NCBI GenBank assembly: GCA_017416795.1
Contig: JAFQBD010000006.1
Span: 22,634-86,633 of the forward strand
Direction of reading: 5' to 3'
Length of the DNA stretch: 64,000 nt
Source: Bacillota bacterium
GTDB taxonomy: Bacteria; Bacillota; Clostridia; Peptostreptococcales; Anaerovoracaceae
Part shown: positions 33,041-43,079 of the stretch, piece after piece
Position numbering within the stretch: the first letter of the stretch is position 1
Layout: each line of letters starts with the position of its first letter
The notes under the pieces: generated by a model
Told to the model about the DNA's origin: nothing
Database searches by the model: none
Seen by the model: the letters and a program-made list of their open reading frames with translations, nothing else
Program-made: the position numbers and the translations under genes

Positions 33041-34258
33041 ATGGAAATTTTTAAGAAATGGACTGAAATAAGTCTGATCAAAAGAATCATCGCAGGACTT
33101 ATCGTTGGAGTGATCCTCGGAATGATCATACCTAAGGCTGCCATCATCGGTATCCTCGGAGATCTGTTCGTAGGAGCTCTTAAAGCTATAGCGCCGCTGC
33201 TGGTATTCTTCCTGGTAATGCATGCTCTCAGCAACAAACAGGATAGCGGCGAAAGCAACATGAAAACTGTTATCATCTTATACCTGGTGAGCACTTTCGC
33301 TGCAGCACTTACAGCTGTAGCTGCAAGTTTCTTGTTCCCATCAACACTGGTACTTCCTGCAGGAGCAGAAGGAACTGCACCTGAAGGAATAGCAGAAGTA
33401 CTTAAGACACTGCTCATGAACGTAGTGGCTAACCCTGTATCATCACTTATGAACGCCAACTATATCGGTGTTCTGGCTTGGGCTGTTATTCTCGGTCTGG
33501 CACTTAGAAGAGCAAGTGAAAATACTATCGGAATGATCGGTGACGTAGCTGATGCTTTCTCAACTGCCATCAAGTGGGTGATAAACTTCGCACCTTTCGG
33601 CATCATGGGTCTGGTGTTCACAACTGTAGCAACAACAGGAGTGAAGGCACTGCTTGATTACGGACATATCATCCTCGTACTGGTAGCTTGTATGCTGGTT
33701 TCAGCGTTCATCATCAATCCGCTTATCGTATTTATAAATATTAGACAGAACCCCTATCCACTGGTACTCAAGTGTATCAAGGACAGCGGAATCACAGCGT
33801 TCTTCACAAGAAGTTCAGCTGCCAATATTCCTGTAAACATGAGACTTTGTGAAGACTTGGGTCTTGATGAAAAACAGTATTCAGTATCTATCCCTCTGGG
33901 AGCTACTATCAACATGGCAGGTGCAGCTATCACTATCACTGTAATGACACTGGCTGCTGTCAACACACTCGGTATCGAAGTTGACTTTGCTACAGCATTG
34001 CTGCTGAGCCTTATCGCATCTGTATCAGCATGCGGAGCTTCAGGTGTAGCAGGCGGTTCACTGCTGTTGATCCCTCTGGCTTGCAGCTTGTTCGGTATCT
34101 CTAACGATATCGCTATGCAGGTAGTAGGTGTTGGTTTTATTATCGGAGTTATCCAGGATTCATGTGAAACAGCGCTCAACTCATCATCAGACGCTATCTT
34201 CACAGCTACAGCTGAATTCAGAAAGTGGAAGAAGGAAGGACGTAAGATTGAGTGGTAA
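33041..34258 (+). CDS. sstT: Sodium-coupled serine/threonine symporter SstT
   Basis: A 405-residue DAACS-family transporter. The opening ([24 protein letters not shown]) and the lack of the longer second loop of GltP/DctA point to SstT, which imports serine and threonine with Na+. The two re-entrant hairpins are recognisable: the Ser-rich [16 protein letters not shown] near residue 245 and [20 protein letters not shown] near 325. About eight membrane helices are seen. SD AAGGAAAA is weak. Its last 11 bases overlap nadD, so the two are translationally coupled. Confidence 0.9.
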   Translation: MEIFKKWTEISLIKRIIAGLIVGVILGMIIPKAAIIGILGDLFVGALKAIAPLLVFFLVMHALSNKQDSGESNMKTVIILYLVSTFAAALTAVAASFLFPSTLVLPAGAEGTAPEGIAEVLKTLLMNVVANPVSSLMNANYIGVLAWAVILGLALRRASENTIGMIGDVADAFSTAIKWVINFAPFGIMGLVFTTVATTGVKALLDYGHIILVLVACMLVSAFIINPLIVFINIRQNPYPLVLKCIKDSGITAFFTRSSAANIPVNMRLCEDLGLDEKQYSVSIPLGATINMAGAAITITVMTLAAVNTLGIEVDFATALLLSLIASVSACGASGVAGGSLLLIPLACSLFGISNDIAMQVVGVGFIIGVIQDSCETALNSSSDAIFTATAEFRKWKKEGRKIEW

Positions 34259-34886
34259 ACCCGTAACATCTTACAATAAAATACGAAAAATAGGCATCTT
34301 CGGAGGTTCGTTCGATCCGGTACACTTGGGTCATACAGGACTTGCCGAAGATGCTATGAAGCAGGCAGGTCTTGATAAAGTCATATTCATACCTGCCAGG
34401 CTTCAGCCGTTCAAATTAGATAAAAAGCTGGCTTCGGGAGAAGACAGACTTGAAATGCTGAAGCTGGCGGCAGGAAACGCTGCAGGCTATGAAATTTCAA
34501 CTTATGAACTTGATACAGAAGGTGTCTCATACTCTTATCTGACCATGCGTGCAATGAGAGAAAAATACGGTAATGAAGTGAAACTTTACTTCATTACGGG
34601 AACCGATGCCTTCCTCAAGATAGACAAATGGAAGAATGCAGAAGAACTGCTGACAGAATATTCTTATGTGATCGGAACAAGACCGGGATACAGACAAGAT
34701 GAGTTAAAGTCTTATATAGAGAGTATCCGAGAAAAATACGGCACCGAGATCATAAATATAGACAATGTTCAAGTAGACGTATCTTCAACAGAGATCAGAG
34801 AAATGATAAGCAGGGGACAGAGTACTGCGGGGCTGATCTCCGCTGAAGTAGAAAGGTATATACGGAGCAATGGATTATACGAATGA
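34248..34886 (+). CDS. nadD: Nicotinate-nucleotide adenylyltransferase
   Basis: A 212-residue enzyme joining NaMN and ATP to NaAD in NAD synthesis. The HxGH nucleotide-binding motif occurs in [14 protein letters not shown] near residues 16-29, and the ISTEIR-like signature is SSTEIRE near 182-188. I took the TTG at 34248 as start because GGAAGGA lies 8 bases upstream and the length fits the family; an upstream in-frame ATG at 34128 lies deep inside sstT. It overlaps yqeK by 17 bases, the common nadD-yqeK-rsfS order. Confidence 0.95.
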   Translation: MSGKPVTSYNKIRKIGIFGGSFDPVHLGHTGLAEDAMKQAGLDKVIFIPARLQPFKLDKKLASGEDRLEMLKLAAGNAAGYEISTYELDTEGVSYSYLTMRAMREKYGNEVKLYFITGTDAFLKIDKWKNAEELLTEYSYVIGTRPGYRQDELKSYIESIREKYGTEIINIDNVQVDVSSTEIREMISRGQSTAGLISAEVERYIRSNGLYE

Positions 34887-35475
34887 TTGTCAGGAAACGG
34901 CAAACTTCAACGATATCAAACAAATCATAATAGAATATATCGAAAAAAATCTTAATGAAAGAAGACTTAAACATACATACTCGGTAGTGAGGGAAGCTGT
35001 TAAACTTGCTGAACATTACGGTGCAGATGTGAAAAAGGCCGAATTGGCAGCTTTATTCCATGACATGTACAGAAGCACACCGGCAGCAGTACTGAATATG
35101 TATATAAGACAGCTAGGGTTACCTAAAAATGTTATGGACAACCCGAATCTTTCCCATGGAAAGATCGCAGCTGTCATAATGAAAAAGGATTACGGGATAG
35201 AAGACGAAGACATATTAAATGCCGTAGCCTATCATACAACGGGAAGAGCAGGAATGTCTCTCCTGGAAAAAGTGATATTTCTGGCTGATGCCATCGAGGA
35301 AGGACGTAAGTATCCTACCGTTGATGAGACCAGAAAGCTGGCATATGTCGACATAAATAAGGCATGTATCAGTTCTCTTGAGAGGACTGTTGAATATATC
35401 AAGGGGATAGGAGAATACCTTGATCCTGACACTATAAATGCTATCAATGATTTAAAGGAGAACTTAAACGAATGA
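34870..35475 (+). CDS. yqeK: HD-domain hydrolase YqeK, probable symmetrical Ap4A hydrolase
   Basis: A 201-residue HD-superfamily protein. The conserved H in RLKHTYSV (about residue 37), the HD pair in ALFHDMYRS (about 66-67) and later His/Asp residues (AVAYHTTG, FLADAIEEG) match YqeK, which splits diadenosine tetraphosphate into two ADP and depends on bound iron. It overlaps nadD, and its stop overlaps the rsfS start (ATGA). GGAG lies only 2 bases before the ATG, so translation probably relies on coupling. Confidence 0.92.
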   Translation: MDYTNDCQETANFNDIKQIIIEYIEKNLNERRLKHTYSVVREAVKLAEHYGADVKKAELAALFHDMYRSTPAAVLNMYIRQLGLPKNVMDNPNLSHGKIAAVIMKKDYGIEDEDILNAVAYHTTGRAGMSLLEKVIFLADAIEEGRKYPTVDETRKLAYVDINKACISSLERTVEYIKGIGEYLDPDTINAINDLKENLNE

Positions 35476-35819
35476 TGGAACCTAAAGAACTGGCCTTAAA
35501 AGTAGCTAAGCTGCTTGATGACAAGAAGGCGCAAGATGTAACTGTTATAGACATCGGACTTAAAGCATCTTTTGCAGATTATTTCATCATTGCTTCAGGT
35601 GGAAGTGAAAGACAGATGAGTGCACTTGTTGACAATGTTGAAGATATGCTGGAACCTCTGGGAGTGTTCCCTAAGAGCATAGAAGGAAAACGCACATCAG
35701 GATGGACACTTATGGATTACGGTGACGTAGTTATAAATGTCATGACTGTAGATATGAGACAAAAATATAATCTTGAGAGAATTTGGGGCGATTGCGAGAC
35801 CCTTGAAATCAATATGTAA
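35472..35819 (+). CDS. rsfS: Ribosomal silencing factor RsfS
   Basis: A 115-residue RsfS/Iojap protein that binds L14 on the 50S subunit and blocks subunit joining when nutrients are short. The diagnostic text is DVTVIDIGLKASFADYFIIASG near residues 22-43 and the EGKRTSGWTLMDYGDVVINV block near 69-88. AAAGGAGA lies upstream in the yqeK end. Two ATGs occur (35472 and 35475). It ends 12 bases before leuS. Confidence 0.96.
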   Translation: MMEPKELALKVAKLLDDKKAQDVTVIDIGLKASFADYFIIASGGSERQMSALVDNVEDMLEPLGVFPKSIEGKRTSGWTLMDYGDVVINVMTVDMRQKYNLERIWGDCETLEINM

Positions 35820-35831
35820 CGGAGGAGCAAC

Positions 35832-38303
35832 ATGTTAGAAAAGTACAATTTCAGTGAAATCGAAGCAAAGTGGCAAAAACATTGGGAAGAAACGAAGGCT
35901 TTCAAAGTAGTAGAAGATCCTGATAAGGAAAAATACTATGTTCTTGAAATGTTCCCATACCCATCAGGAAAACTCCATATGGGTCATGTAAGAAACTATT
36001 CAATAGGTGACGTTATCGCCAGATTCAAGAAGATGAAGGGATATAATGTACTTCATCCGATGGGCTATGACGCATTCGGACTTCCTGCAGAAAATGCTGC
36101 TATCAAGAATAATGTAGAACCTGCTGAATGGACATGGAGCAACATCGAAGAAATGAACAGACAGCTTCGTGAAATGGGCCTGTCTTATGACTGGGACAGA
36201 GAGGTTGCTACAGCTCATCCAAGCTACTATAAGTGGATGCAGTGGATCTTCATCCAGTTCTTCAAGAAGGGACTGGCTTACAAGAAAGAAAATCCTGTAA
36301 ACTGGTGTCCAAGCTGTCAGACAGTACTTGCTAATGAACAGGTAGTAGACGGCTGCTGTGAAAGATGCGGAACTCTCGTAGGCAAGAAAAACCTGTCACA
36401 GTGGTATTTCAAGATCACTGATTATGCAGAAAGACTTCTGGATAATCTCGATACACTCGACGGATGGCCAAACAAAGTTAAGATCATGCAGAGAAACTGG
36501 ATCGGTAAATCACACGGTGCAGAAGTAGAATTCAAAATCAAAGACAGAGATGAAACACTGACAGTATTCACAACTCGTGTAGATACTATCTTCGGTACTA
36601 CATTCATGGTACTGGCTCCTGAATATCCTACAGTTCTCGATATGGTGGAAGGAACTGAATATGAAGCTCCTGTCAAGGAATACATAGACAGATGTGCTCA
36701 TATGAATGAAATCGAAAGAACTTCAACTACTAACGAAAAAACAGGTGTATTCATCGGTCAGTATGCTGTGAATCCGTTCACCGGTAAGTCAATGCCTATC
36801 TATATCTCAGACTACGTACTGATGGGATATGGTACAGGTGCTGTAATGGGCGTACCTGCTCACGACCAGAGAGACTTCGAATTTGCCAAGAAATTCGATC
36901 TGGAAATCATACCTGTAATCGAGCCTGAAGATCCTGAGATCGATCTTAACGATCTGAAGGAAGCTTTCGCTGCTGAAGGTAAAGTTATCAATTCCGGAGA
37001 ATTCAACGGTCTTGATAATGTTGATGCTATCCAGAAGGTTGCTGAAGCTGCTGAAGAAAGAGGCATCGGTAAGAAGACTATCAACTACAGACTTCGTGAC
37101 TGGCTGATCTCAAGACAGAGATACTGGGGAACTCCTATACCTATGATCCATTGTGATGCTTGCGGATGGGTCCCTGAAAAGGAAGAAAACCTGCCTGTAA
37201 TGCTTCCTACAGACGTTGAATTCACAGGTAAAGGCGAATCTCCTCTGGCTACAAGCAAGACATTCATCGATACTGTATGTCCTGTATGCGGCAAGCCTGC
37301 TAAGAGAGAACTGGATACTATGGATACATTCCTCGATTCTTCATGGTACTTCTTAAGATACTGTGATGCAAGAAACGATGAAGCTGTATTTGATAAAGAT
37401 AAAGTTGACTACTGGATGAACGTTGACCAGTATATCGGAGGCGTAGAACACGCTATCATGCATCTGATGTACGCTAGATTCTTCCAGATGGCTCTTTATG
37501 ATCTCGGTCTCGTTAAGGATGAAGAACCGTTCAAGAACCTGCTCACTCAGGGTATGGTAATAAAAGACGGAGCTAAAATGAGTAAATCTCTGGGTAATGT
37601 AGTAAGCCCTGCAGAGATCATCGAAAAGTACGGTGCCGATACTGCAAGACTTTTCATACTCTTCGCTGCTCCTCCTGAAAGAGAATTGGATTGGTCAGAC
37701 AAGGGTGTAGAAGGAAGCTACAGATTTATCAACAGAGTATATAGAGCTGTTTATGAATACAAAGAAAAGTTTGCCGAAGGTGCTGCAGATTTTTATGAAA
37801 TCAAGACTGAAGCAGATAAGAGCATGGCATATTGGATGAACTATGCTATCAAGAAGGTCACAGACGACGTTGGAGAAAGATTCAACTTCAATACTGCTAT
37901 CAGTACTATCATGGAAATGGTAAATGAAATGTACAGATACAAGGAAGGTGACGTTAACGAAGCACTCTACGGAGCAGCTATCAAAAACCTCATCATCATG
38001 CTTGCTCCATTCGTACCTCACGTAACTGAAGAAATGTGGGATCATCTTGGTTATGAAGGTTCTGTACACGAACAGAGCTGGCCATCATACGATGAAAGTG
38101 CTCTCGTTAAGGATACAGTAGAGATCGTTGTTCAGATCAACGGCAAGATAAAAGAAAAAATCAACATCCCTGGTGATTTATCAAGAGAAGAAATGGAAAA
38201 AATCGCTATGGAAGATGAAAAGGTAAAGGGGCTTACTGAAGGTAAAAATGTTGTGAAGGTGATCGCAGTGCCTAACAAACTGCTGAACATTGTAGTAAAA
38301 TAG
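35832..38303 (+). CDS. leuS: Leucyl-tRNA synthetase
   Basis: An 823-residue class I synthetase. The HIGH-type motif reads HMGHVRNY near residues 39-46, and the KMSKS motif is complete at AKMSKSLGN near residue 580. A zinc-binding stretch (CPSCQTV, then CCERCG) near 157-180 and the CP1 editing domain ([18 protein letters not shown] near 300) are present, so editing of misactivated norvaline or isoleucine is likely. SD CGGAGGA precedes the ATG. Two leucine tRNAs (GAG, CAA) lie elsewhere in the window. Confidence 0.97.
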   Translation: MLEKYNFSEIEAKWQKHWEETKAFKVVEDPDKEKYYVLEMFPYPSGKLHMGHVRNYSIGDVIARFKKMKGYNVLHPMGYDAFGLPAENAAIKNNVEPAEWTWSNIEEMNRQLREMGLSYDWDREVATAHPSYYKWMQWIFIQFFKKGLAYKKENPVNWCPSCQTVLANEQVVDGCCERCGTLVGKKNLSQWYFKITDYAERLLDNLDTLDGWPNKVKIMQRNWIGKSHGAEVEFKIKDRDETLTVFTTRVDTIFGTTFMVLAPEYPTVLDMVEGTEYEAPVKEYIDRCAHMNEIERTSTTNEKTGVFIGQYAVNPFTGKSMPIYISDYVLMGYGTGAVMGVPAHDQRDFEFAKKFDLEIIPVIEPEDPEIDLNDLKEAFAAEGKVINSGEFNGLDNVDAIQKVAEAAEERGIGKKTINYRLRDWLISRQRYWGTPIPMIHCDACGWVPEKEENLPVMLPTDVEFTGKGESPLATSKTFIDTVCPVCGKPAKRELDTMDTFLDSSWYFLRYCDARNDEAVFDKDKVDYWMNVDQYIGGVEHAIMHLMYARFFQMALYDLGLVKDEEPFKNLLTQGMVIKDGAKMSKSLGNVVSPAEIIEKYGADTARLFILFAAPPERELDWSDKGVEGSYRFINRVYRAVYEYKEKFAEGAADFYEIKTEADKSMAYWMNYAIKKVTDDVGERFNFNTAISTIMEMVNEMYRYKEGDVNEALYGAAIKNLIIMLAPFVPHVTEEMWDHLGYEGSVHEQSWPSYDESALVKDTVEIVVQINGKIKEKINIPGDLSREEMEKIAMEDEKVKGLTEGKNVVKVIAVPNKLLNIVVK

Positions 38304-38345
38304 GCTTTCTGCCCACCTTTAATGGGAAAGGAAAGAGAAAATTAA

Positions 38346-40196
38346 ATGAGCGAAAAACAAGTTAATAAGTCCAATAAACCGCGCAAGACGGCTGCTGTCG
38401 GCAATAAGTCCGGCAGCGGCAAGCAAAGCGGCCGCAACAGAGGAACGAAAACTAACAATTCTGTCGGTGGTAAAAGGACACAGCCTGCCAAGACTAATAA
38501 CAGGATGCAGAGCAAAGGTAAAAACAAACCTAAGGCTCCTGCACCAAAGGTAAGGATAATACCTCTTGGCGGACTTCATGAAATAGGGAAGAATATGACT
38601 GCGATAGAGTATGAAAACGAAATAATACTCATCGATTGCGGACTTTCATTCCCTGACGATGATATGTTCGGTATAGACAAGGTCATTCCGGACTTTTCAT
38701 ACCTTACTGAAAACAGTAAGAAAATCAAAGGTCTTATCATTACGCATGGACATGAAGACCATATAGGTGCGGTTCCGTACCTGCTCAAGGAAATAAATGT
38801 TCCTATCTACGGAACACCGCTTCCTTTGGGATTGATCGATAACAAATTAAAAGAACATGGCCTTAAGGCTGAAATGAGAGTGGTAAGAGCAGGCCAGACT
38901 TTCAAGCTGGGCAGACATTTCTCTATAGAAGCACTCAGGATCACTCATTCCATAGCAGATGCTATATGTCTGTCTATCAAGACACCTGCCGGAGTAATAT
39001 TCCATACAGGTGACTTCAAGATAGACTATACACCTGTAGACGGAGATCCTATAGATTTCGCAAGACTGGCACAGATCGGTGCTGAAGGCGTACTCCTCAT
39101 GATGGCAGACAGTACTAACGTACTGAGACCGGGCTACACTAAATCCGAAAGGGTTGTGGGACGTGCACTGGAAGACATTTTCAGAAGTTCTGATAAGAGG
39201 ATCATCATTGCCACATTCTCATCTAACGTCCACAGGATACAGAAGATAATCGACATAGCTGTGCTTTGTAACAGAAAAGTCGCCATCTCCGGAAGAAGTA
39301 TGGTCAATGTAGTGGAATTGGCTCAGGAACTGGGATACATCAGTATTCCTGCCAATGTACTCGTAGATCTGAATAAAACAAAGAATATCCCGGACAAGGA
39401 GCTTGTAGTCATCACTACAGGAAGCCAGGGAGAACCGATGTCAGCTTTAGCGAGAATGGCATCCTCCGAACATAAAGCCATAAACATAAGAAAAGGTGAT
39501 ATGGTGATCTTATCATCTACACCTGTTCCGGGGAACGAACTGACCGTTTCTAATGTAGTTAATCAGCTGGTAAAGAAGGGTGCAGAAGTGATTTACTCGG
39601 ATATCGCCGAGATACATGCTTCAGGTCATGCTTGTCAGGAAGAACTCAAGCTGATGCACTCCCTTATAAGACCTAAATATTTCATGCCGGTACATGGTGA
39701 ATACAGACATCTTCAGACTCACGGAGAACTGGCTCATACCATAGGAACACCGGAAGAAAACATTTTCATCCTTGAAAACGGCGATGCTTTGACAGTTTCA
39801 GATGATTCGGCAGTGTTAAACAAGGCAGTAGCTGAGGCTGAAGGAATAATGGTCGATGGACTTGGTGTAGGCGATGTTGGAAATATCGTTTTAAGAGACA
39901 GAAGGCTTTTATCAGAGTCAGGCCTCATCATTCTGGTAGCTGCTATCGACAAATCAACAAATACCATAGTTTCAGGTCCAGATATCATATCGAGAGGCTT
40001 CGTATATGTGAGAGAAAACGAAGACCTCATAGATGCGGCGTGTGAGCTTGCAGAGAGCATACTGATCGACTGCATGGCAAGAAACATGAAGGACTGGAAC
40101 GGTATGAAGACAGCCGTAAGAGAAGGTCTAAGAAAGTATATTTACAGCAAGACTAAGAGAAACCCTATCATACTGCCTATATTCATGGAAGTGTGA
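38346..40196 (+). CDS. Ribonuclease J
   Basis: A 616-residue RNase J, a metallo-beta-lactamase/beta-CASP enzyme with 5' exonuclease and endonuclease activity central to mRNA turnover. The zinc motif is THGHEDH near residues 139-145; other ligands are in HTGDFKID, ADSTN and the beta-CASP motifs SGRSM, and PVHGEYRHL near 445. The first 70 residues are an extra, very basic, disordered-looking tail (Lys, Arg, Asn, Gly, Ser) that standard RNase J1 lacks; it may bind RNA or ribosomes. SD AAAGGAAAG. Only one rnj gene is present, so J1 or J2 cannot be assigned. Confidence 0.94.
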   Translation: MSEKQVNKSNKPRKTAAVGNKSGSGKQSGRNRGTKTNNSVGGKRTQPAKTNNRMQSKGKNKPKAPAPKVRIIPLGGLHEIGKNMTAIEYENEIILIDCGLSFPDDDMFGIDKVIPDFSYLTENSKKIKGLIITHGHEDHIGAVPYLLKEINVPIYGTPLPLGLIDNKLKEHGLKAEMRVVRAGQTFKLGRHFSIEALRITHSIADAICLSIKTPAGVIFHTGDFKIDYTPVDGDPIDFARLAQIGAEGVLLMMADSTNVLRPGYTKSERVVGRALEDIFRSSDKRIIIATFSSNVHRIQKIIDIAVLCNRKVAISGRSMVNVVELAQELGYISIPANVLVDLNKTKNIPDKELVVITTGSQGEPMSALARMASSEHKAINIRKGDMVILSSTPVPGNELTVSNVVNQLVKKGAEVIYSDIAEIHASGHACQEELKLMHSLIRPKYFMPVHGEYRHLQTHGELAHTIGTPEENIFILENGDALTVSDDSAVLNKAVAEAEGIMVDGLGVGDVGNIVLRDRRLLSESGLIILVAAIDKSTNTIVSGPDIISRGFVYVRENEDLIDAACELAESILIDCMARNMKDWNGMKTAVREGLRKYIYSKTKRNPIILPIFMEV

Positions 40197-40224
40197 TAGA
40201 GGTAGAAATAGAAAGGAAAATTAT

Positions 40225-40578
40225 ATGAACGTATATGATCAGGCTCATTCACTGGCAGCCGCTATAAAGGCGTCAGAAGAATTCAAGCAGTATGACCAGA
40301 GCAAAAAAACAGTAGAAGCAAATCCTGAACTGGACAATGCAATCAAAGATTTTATGAATAAGCAGTTCGAACTTCAGGCACAGCAGATGATGGGACAGCA
40401 GATCGATGCAGAAGCTTTTGCTAAGCTGCAGCAGCTTTCCGCTATACTCATGCAGGATCCGTCAGCAGCTGCTTATCTCCAGAATCAGATGAGATTTTCT
40501 ATGATGATGGCAGATGTTTATAAGATCATTGCCGACGTTGCTGATTTTGGTGTTGGACCTATGGGCGGAGCTCAATAG
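40225..40578 (+). CDS. YlbF/YmcA-family protein
   Basis: A 117-residue, mostly helical protein, rich in Gln and Met (FELQAQQMMGQQID). The start MNVYDQAHSLAAAIKASEEF is typical of the YlbF/YmcA family. In Bacillus these proteins (YlbF, YmcA, YaaT) form the Y-complex that steers RNase Y in mRNA maturation and affects competence and sporulation. Its place directly after RNase J fits an RNA-processing role. SD AAAGGAAA. Confidence 0.85.
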   Translation: MNVYDQAHSLAAAIKASEEFKQYDQSKKTVEANPELDNAIKDFMNKQFELQAQQMMGQQIDAEAFAKLQQLSAILMQDPSAAAYLQNQMRFSMMMADVYKIIADVADFGVGPMGGAQ

Positions 40579-40593
40579 ATTCATATCAAGTAC

Positions 40594-40622
40594 TTGTTAA
40601 ATAGATCGAATTTTGGTATAAT
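40594..40622 (+). promoter_or_regulatory. Promoter of efp
   Basis: TTGTTA (40594-40599), 17-base spacer, TATAAT (40617-40622), 47 bases before the ATG. Confidence 0.75.
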
Positions 40623-40669
40623 ACCATATCATAAATGTTTAATAATTAATGAAGAAAGGTAGATAGATT

Positions 40670-41230
40670 ATGATTTATGCAGGCGATTTCAGAAAAGGTA
40701 TGACATTCGAGATCAATGGAGAACCACATGTAGTTATCGACTTCCAGCATGTTAAGCCTGGTAAGGGTGCTGCGTTCGTAAGAACTAAGTATAAGAACAT
40801 CCTGTCAGGAGCAACAAGAGAAGAAGCTTTCAATCCTGATGACAAGTTCCCTAAGGCTCACATCGAAACTAAGACAATGCAGTATCTGTATAACGATGGC
40901 GAACTGTACTACTTCATGGATCAGGAAACTTACGATCAGGTTCCTATCACTCAGGAACAGGTTGAAGAAGCTATCAAATACCTGAGAGAAAACGATGAAG
41001 CTACTATCAAGTTCTATAAGGGAAATGCTTTCCTGGTAGAAGCTCCTAACTTCGTTGACCTGAAGGTAATCGAAACTGAACCGGGCGTAAAGGGCAATAC
41101 TGCAACTAACGTTACTAAGGCTGCAGTAGTTGAAACAGGCGCAACTATCCAGGTTCCTATCTTCATTGAAGAAGGAGAAGTTATCCAGATCGACACTAGA
41201 TCAGGCGAATATCTGGGCAGATCCAAATAA
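40670..41230 (+). CDS. efp: Elongation factor P
   Basis: A 186-residue EF-P, which rescues ribosomes stalled at polyproline. The three beta-barrel domains are complete: [16 protein letters not shown] at the start, the loop [13 protein letters not shown] whose tip Lys (K32) is the usual modification site, and the C-terminal signature [25 protein letters not shown]. No EpmA-type modifying enzymes are seen in the window, and Firmicutes use other or no modifications. SD AAAGGTAG. It has its own promoter and terminator. Confidence 0.97.
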   Translation: MIYAGDFRKGMTFEINGEPHVVIDFQHVKPGKGAAFVRTKYKNILSGATREEAFNPDDKFPKAHIETKTMQYLYNDGELYYFMDQETYDQVPITQEQVEEAIKYLRENDEATIKFYKGNAFLVEAPNFVDLKVIETEPGVKGNTATNVTKAAVVETGATIQVPIFIEEGEVIQIDTRSGEYLGRSK

Positions 41231-41243
41231 TCAAGTTTCTGAC

Positions 41244-41272
41244 AAAGGGGCGGATCACCGTCCCTTTATTTA
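41244..41272 (+). terminator. Intrinsic terminator after efp
   Basis: A 10-bp stem (41244-41253 with 41258-41267, one G-U) around ATCA leads into an AT-rich tail. The T run is short. Confidence 0.7.
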
Positions 41273-41328
41273 TCATGTAGGAAATCCTGCTGTAATTTCT
41301 ATTTTAGATATTAAAAGAGAGGTAATAG

Positions 41329-42405
41329 GTGTCAAACCAGATGAAAGGTAAATTTAAACTGATATTTATCATAGCAATAATTTTAGTTGTAGTGATCACA
41401 GGAGGTTTATTCTTCTACTTGAGCGGCCTTGGTGCTGTTGACAGCAACAACGAAGAGCCTGTAACAGTGAATATCCCTTCGGGAAGCGGTGCATCATACA
41501 TAGTTGAGATCCTCGATGAAAACGGTCTTGTCAAGAACAAGACATGTGCTAAGATCAATGCCAGGATCGGCGGATATGATTCGCTTCAGGCAAATACATA
41601 TATCTTCAACAAGAGCATGACTGTACCTGAAATGTTCAAGGCTATCAATACGGGCGACTTCAACTATCTGTCAAAAGAAAAGCTTACTGTTCGTGAAGGT
41701 CTTACTATACCGCAGGTTGCGGAGGCTATAGCCATCGAACTTCCATACAGCAAGGATGAGATCATCAAGAAGTGGTCTGATAAGGCTTATCTTAAGGAGC
41801 TCATCGGTCAGTACTGGTTCCTTAGCGATGACATACTTGATTCAGATATCAAATATCCGCTTGAAGGATATCTCTATCCTGAAACTTACTTCATAACAGA
41901 AGAAAACCCATCTATCGAAAGCATTACTTCTATGATGTTAGATATGATGGATACTCAGCTCACCTCAATCAAGGGAGAACTTGAATCAAACAAGTATTCG
42001 ATCCATGAACTGTTGACACTGGCTTCAATAGTTGAGAAAGAATCAAGCAATGTAAGTGATGCGATGCCTGAAGTTGCTGGAGTATTCATCAACAGACTTG
42101 ACAAGGGTATCTCACTTGGAAGTGACGTTACTGTCAATTACATATTTGAGAAGGACGGTGTAGAGCTTACTATGTCTCAGCTCGATTCAGACAATAAGTA
42201 TAATACACGTAAATTCACAGGACTTCCGCCGGGACCTATATGTTCAGTCAACATCAAAGCTATAGACAGCGTTCTCAATTACAAAGATACTGAATACATG
42301 TTCTTCTATGCAACACCTGAAGGTGAGATAATCTTCTCCAAGACAGTTGAAGAACATAATAAAGCTGTAGAAGAACATCCTTGGACAGCAGAACAGGCAG
42401 AATAA
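41329..42405 (+). CDS. mltG: Endolytic murein transglycosylase MltG
   Basis: A 358-residue YceG/MltG-family enzyme that cuts nascent glycan strands and sets their length. An N-terminal TM (about 11-32) leads into a LysM-like part (VNIPSGSGASYIVEIL) and the catalytic domain. The active Glu lies in ASIVEKES near residue 230; IFINRLDKG-like and LGSDVTVNY motifs follow, then the closing NPKxx-like GPICSVNIKAID. GTG at 41329 is taken as start, with AGAGAGG 7 bases upstream; the ATG four codons on is the alternative. The O-methyltransferase gene follows directly. Confidence 0.93.
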   Translation: MSNQMKGKFKLIFIIAIILVVVITGGLFFYLSGLGAVDSNNEEPVTVNIPSGSGASYIVEILDENGLVKNKTCAKINARIGGYDSLQANTYIFNKSMTVPEMFKAINTGDFNYLSKEKLTVREGLTIPQVAEAIAIELPYSKDEIIKKWSDKAYLKELIGQYWFLSDDILDSDIKYPLEGYLYPETYFITEENPSIESITSMMLDMMDTQLTSIKGELESNKYSIHELLTLASIVEKESSNVSDAMPEVAGVFINRLDKGISLGSDVTVNYIFEKDGVELTMSQLDSDNKYNTRKFTGLPPGPICSVNIKAIDSVLNYKDTEYMFFYATPEGEIIFSKTVEEHNKAVEEHPWTAEQAE

Positions 42406-42406
42406 A

Positions 42407-43078
42407 ATGAATATCACCAATAAAATAATAACATCGTATATCAATACCTTATATACAGGCAGCAGCCCTAAGTTGAATGAACTTAGGGCTTTTGCCGAAG
42501 AAAAGAGAGTTCCGATCATATTAAAAGATACTGAGGGGCTCCTTCTTAATCTTCTCAGGATAAAAAGGCCTGAACGACTTCTTGAAATAGGGGCTGCAGT
42601 AGGATATTCCGCCTGCTGCTTCGCTGAAGGCTGCGGATGCAGTGTAACAACTATAGAGGCAGATAAAGAAACTTATGAAACTGCCTTATCTAATGTGCAA
42701 AACCTCGGGTTTGACGATAAGGTAAAAGTTCTTCATGGAGATGCAAGAGAAGTCATGGAAAACTTGGCTTCCGGTATATCTGAAGAGGAACTATATGATG
42801 TAGTATTTATAGATGCTGCCAAGAGCCATTATAAAGCGTTTTGGGATCTGGCTCTTCCTCTCTGTAAAGATGATGCACTGATCATCTGTGACAACGTGCT
42901 CATGAAAGGCATGACAGCTTCTGATGAATATGACCCAAATAAGAAATATAAGACCAGCATCAGGAAGATGCGTGAGTTTATCAAATATATAACCGGACTC
43001 GATTATGCAGATACCTGCATCCTGCCGGTTGGAGACGGTGTCTCGATAAGTGTAATAAGGAAAGCAGGAAAAGTGTAA
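42407..43078 (+). CDS. SAM-dependent O-methyltransferase (class I, TrmR/YrrM-like)
   Basis: A 223-residue methyltransferase of the COMT-like family (PF01596 type). The SAM-binding elements are LEIGAAVGYSACCFAEG near residues 65-81, the acidic VTTIEADKE, GDAREVM and VFIDAAKSHY. Between mltG and a U32 peptidase this gene corresponds to Bacillus yrrM, now known as trmR, which methylates 5-hydroxyuridine in tRNA wobble position 34 to mo5U; the U32 neighbour makes the hydroxyl. That role is inferred from synteny. The ATG follows the mltG stop by one base. Confidence 0.88.
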   Translation: MNITNKIITSYINTLYTGSSPKLNELRAFAEEKRVPIILKDTEGLLLNLLRIKRPERLLEIGAAVGYSACCFAEGCGCSVTTIEADKETYETALSNVQNLGFDDKVKVLHGDAREVMENLASGISEEELYDVVFIDAAKSHYKAFWDLALPLCKDDALIICDNVLMKGMTASDEYDPNKKYKTSIRKMREFIKYITGLDYADTCILPVGDGVSISVIRKAGKV

Positions 43079-43079
43079 A

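Noticed and set aside
34128..34247. Upstream ATG of nadD inside sstT
   Set aside because: It would add 40 low-complexity residues read out of frame from a strongly conserved transporter end; TTG at 34248 has an SD.
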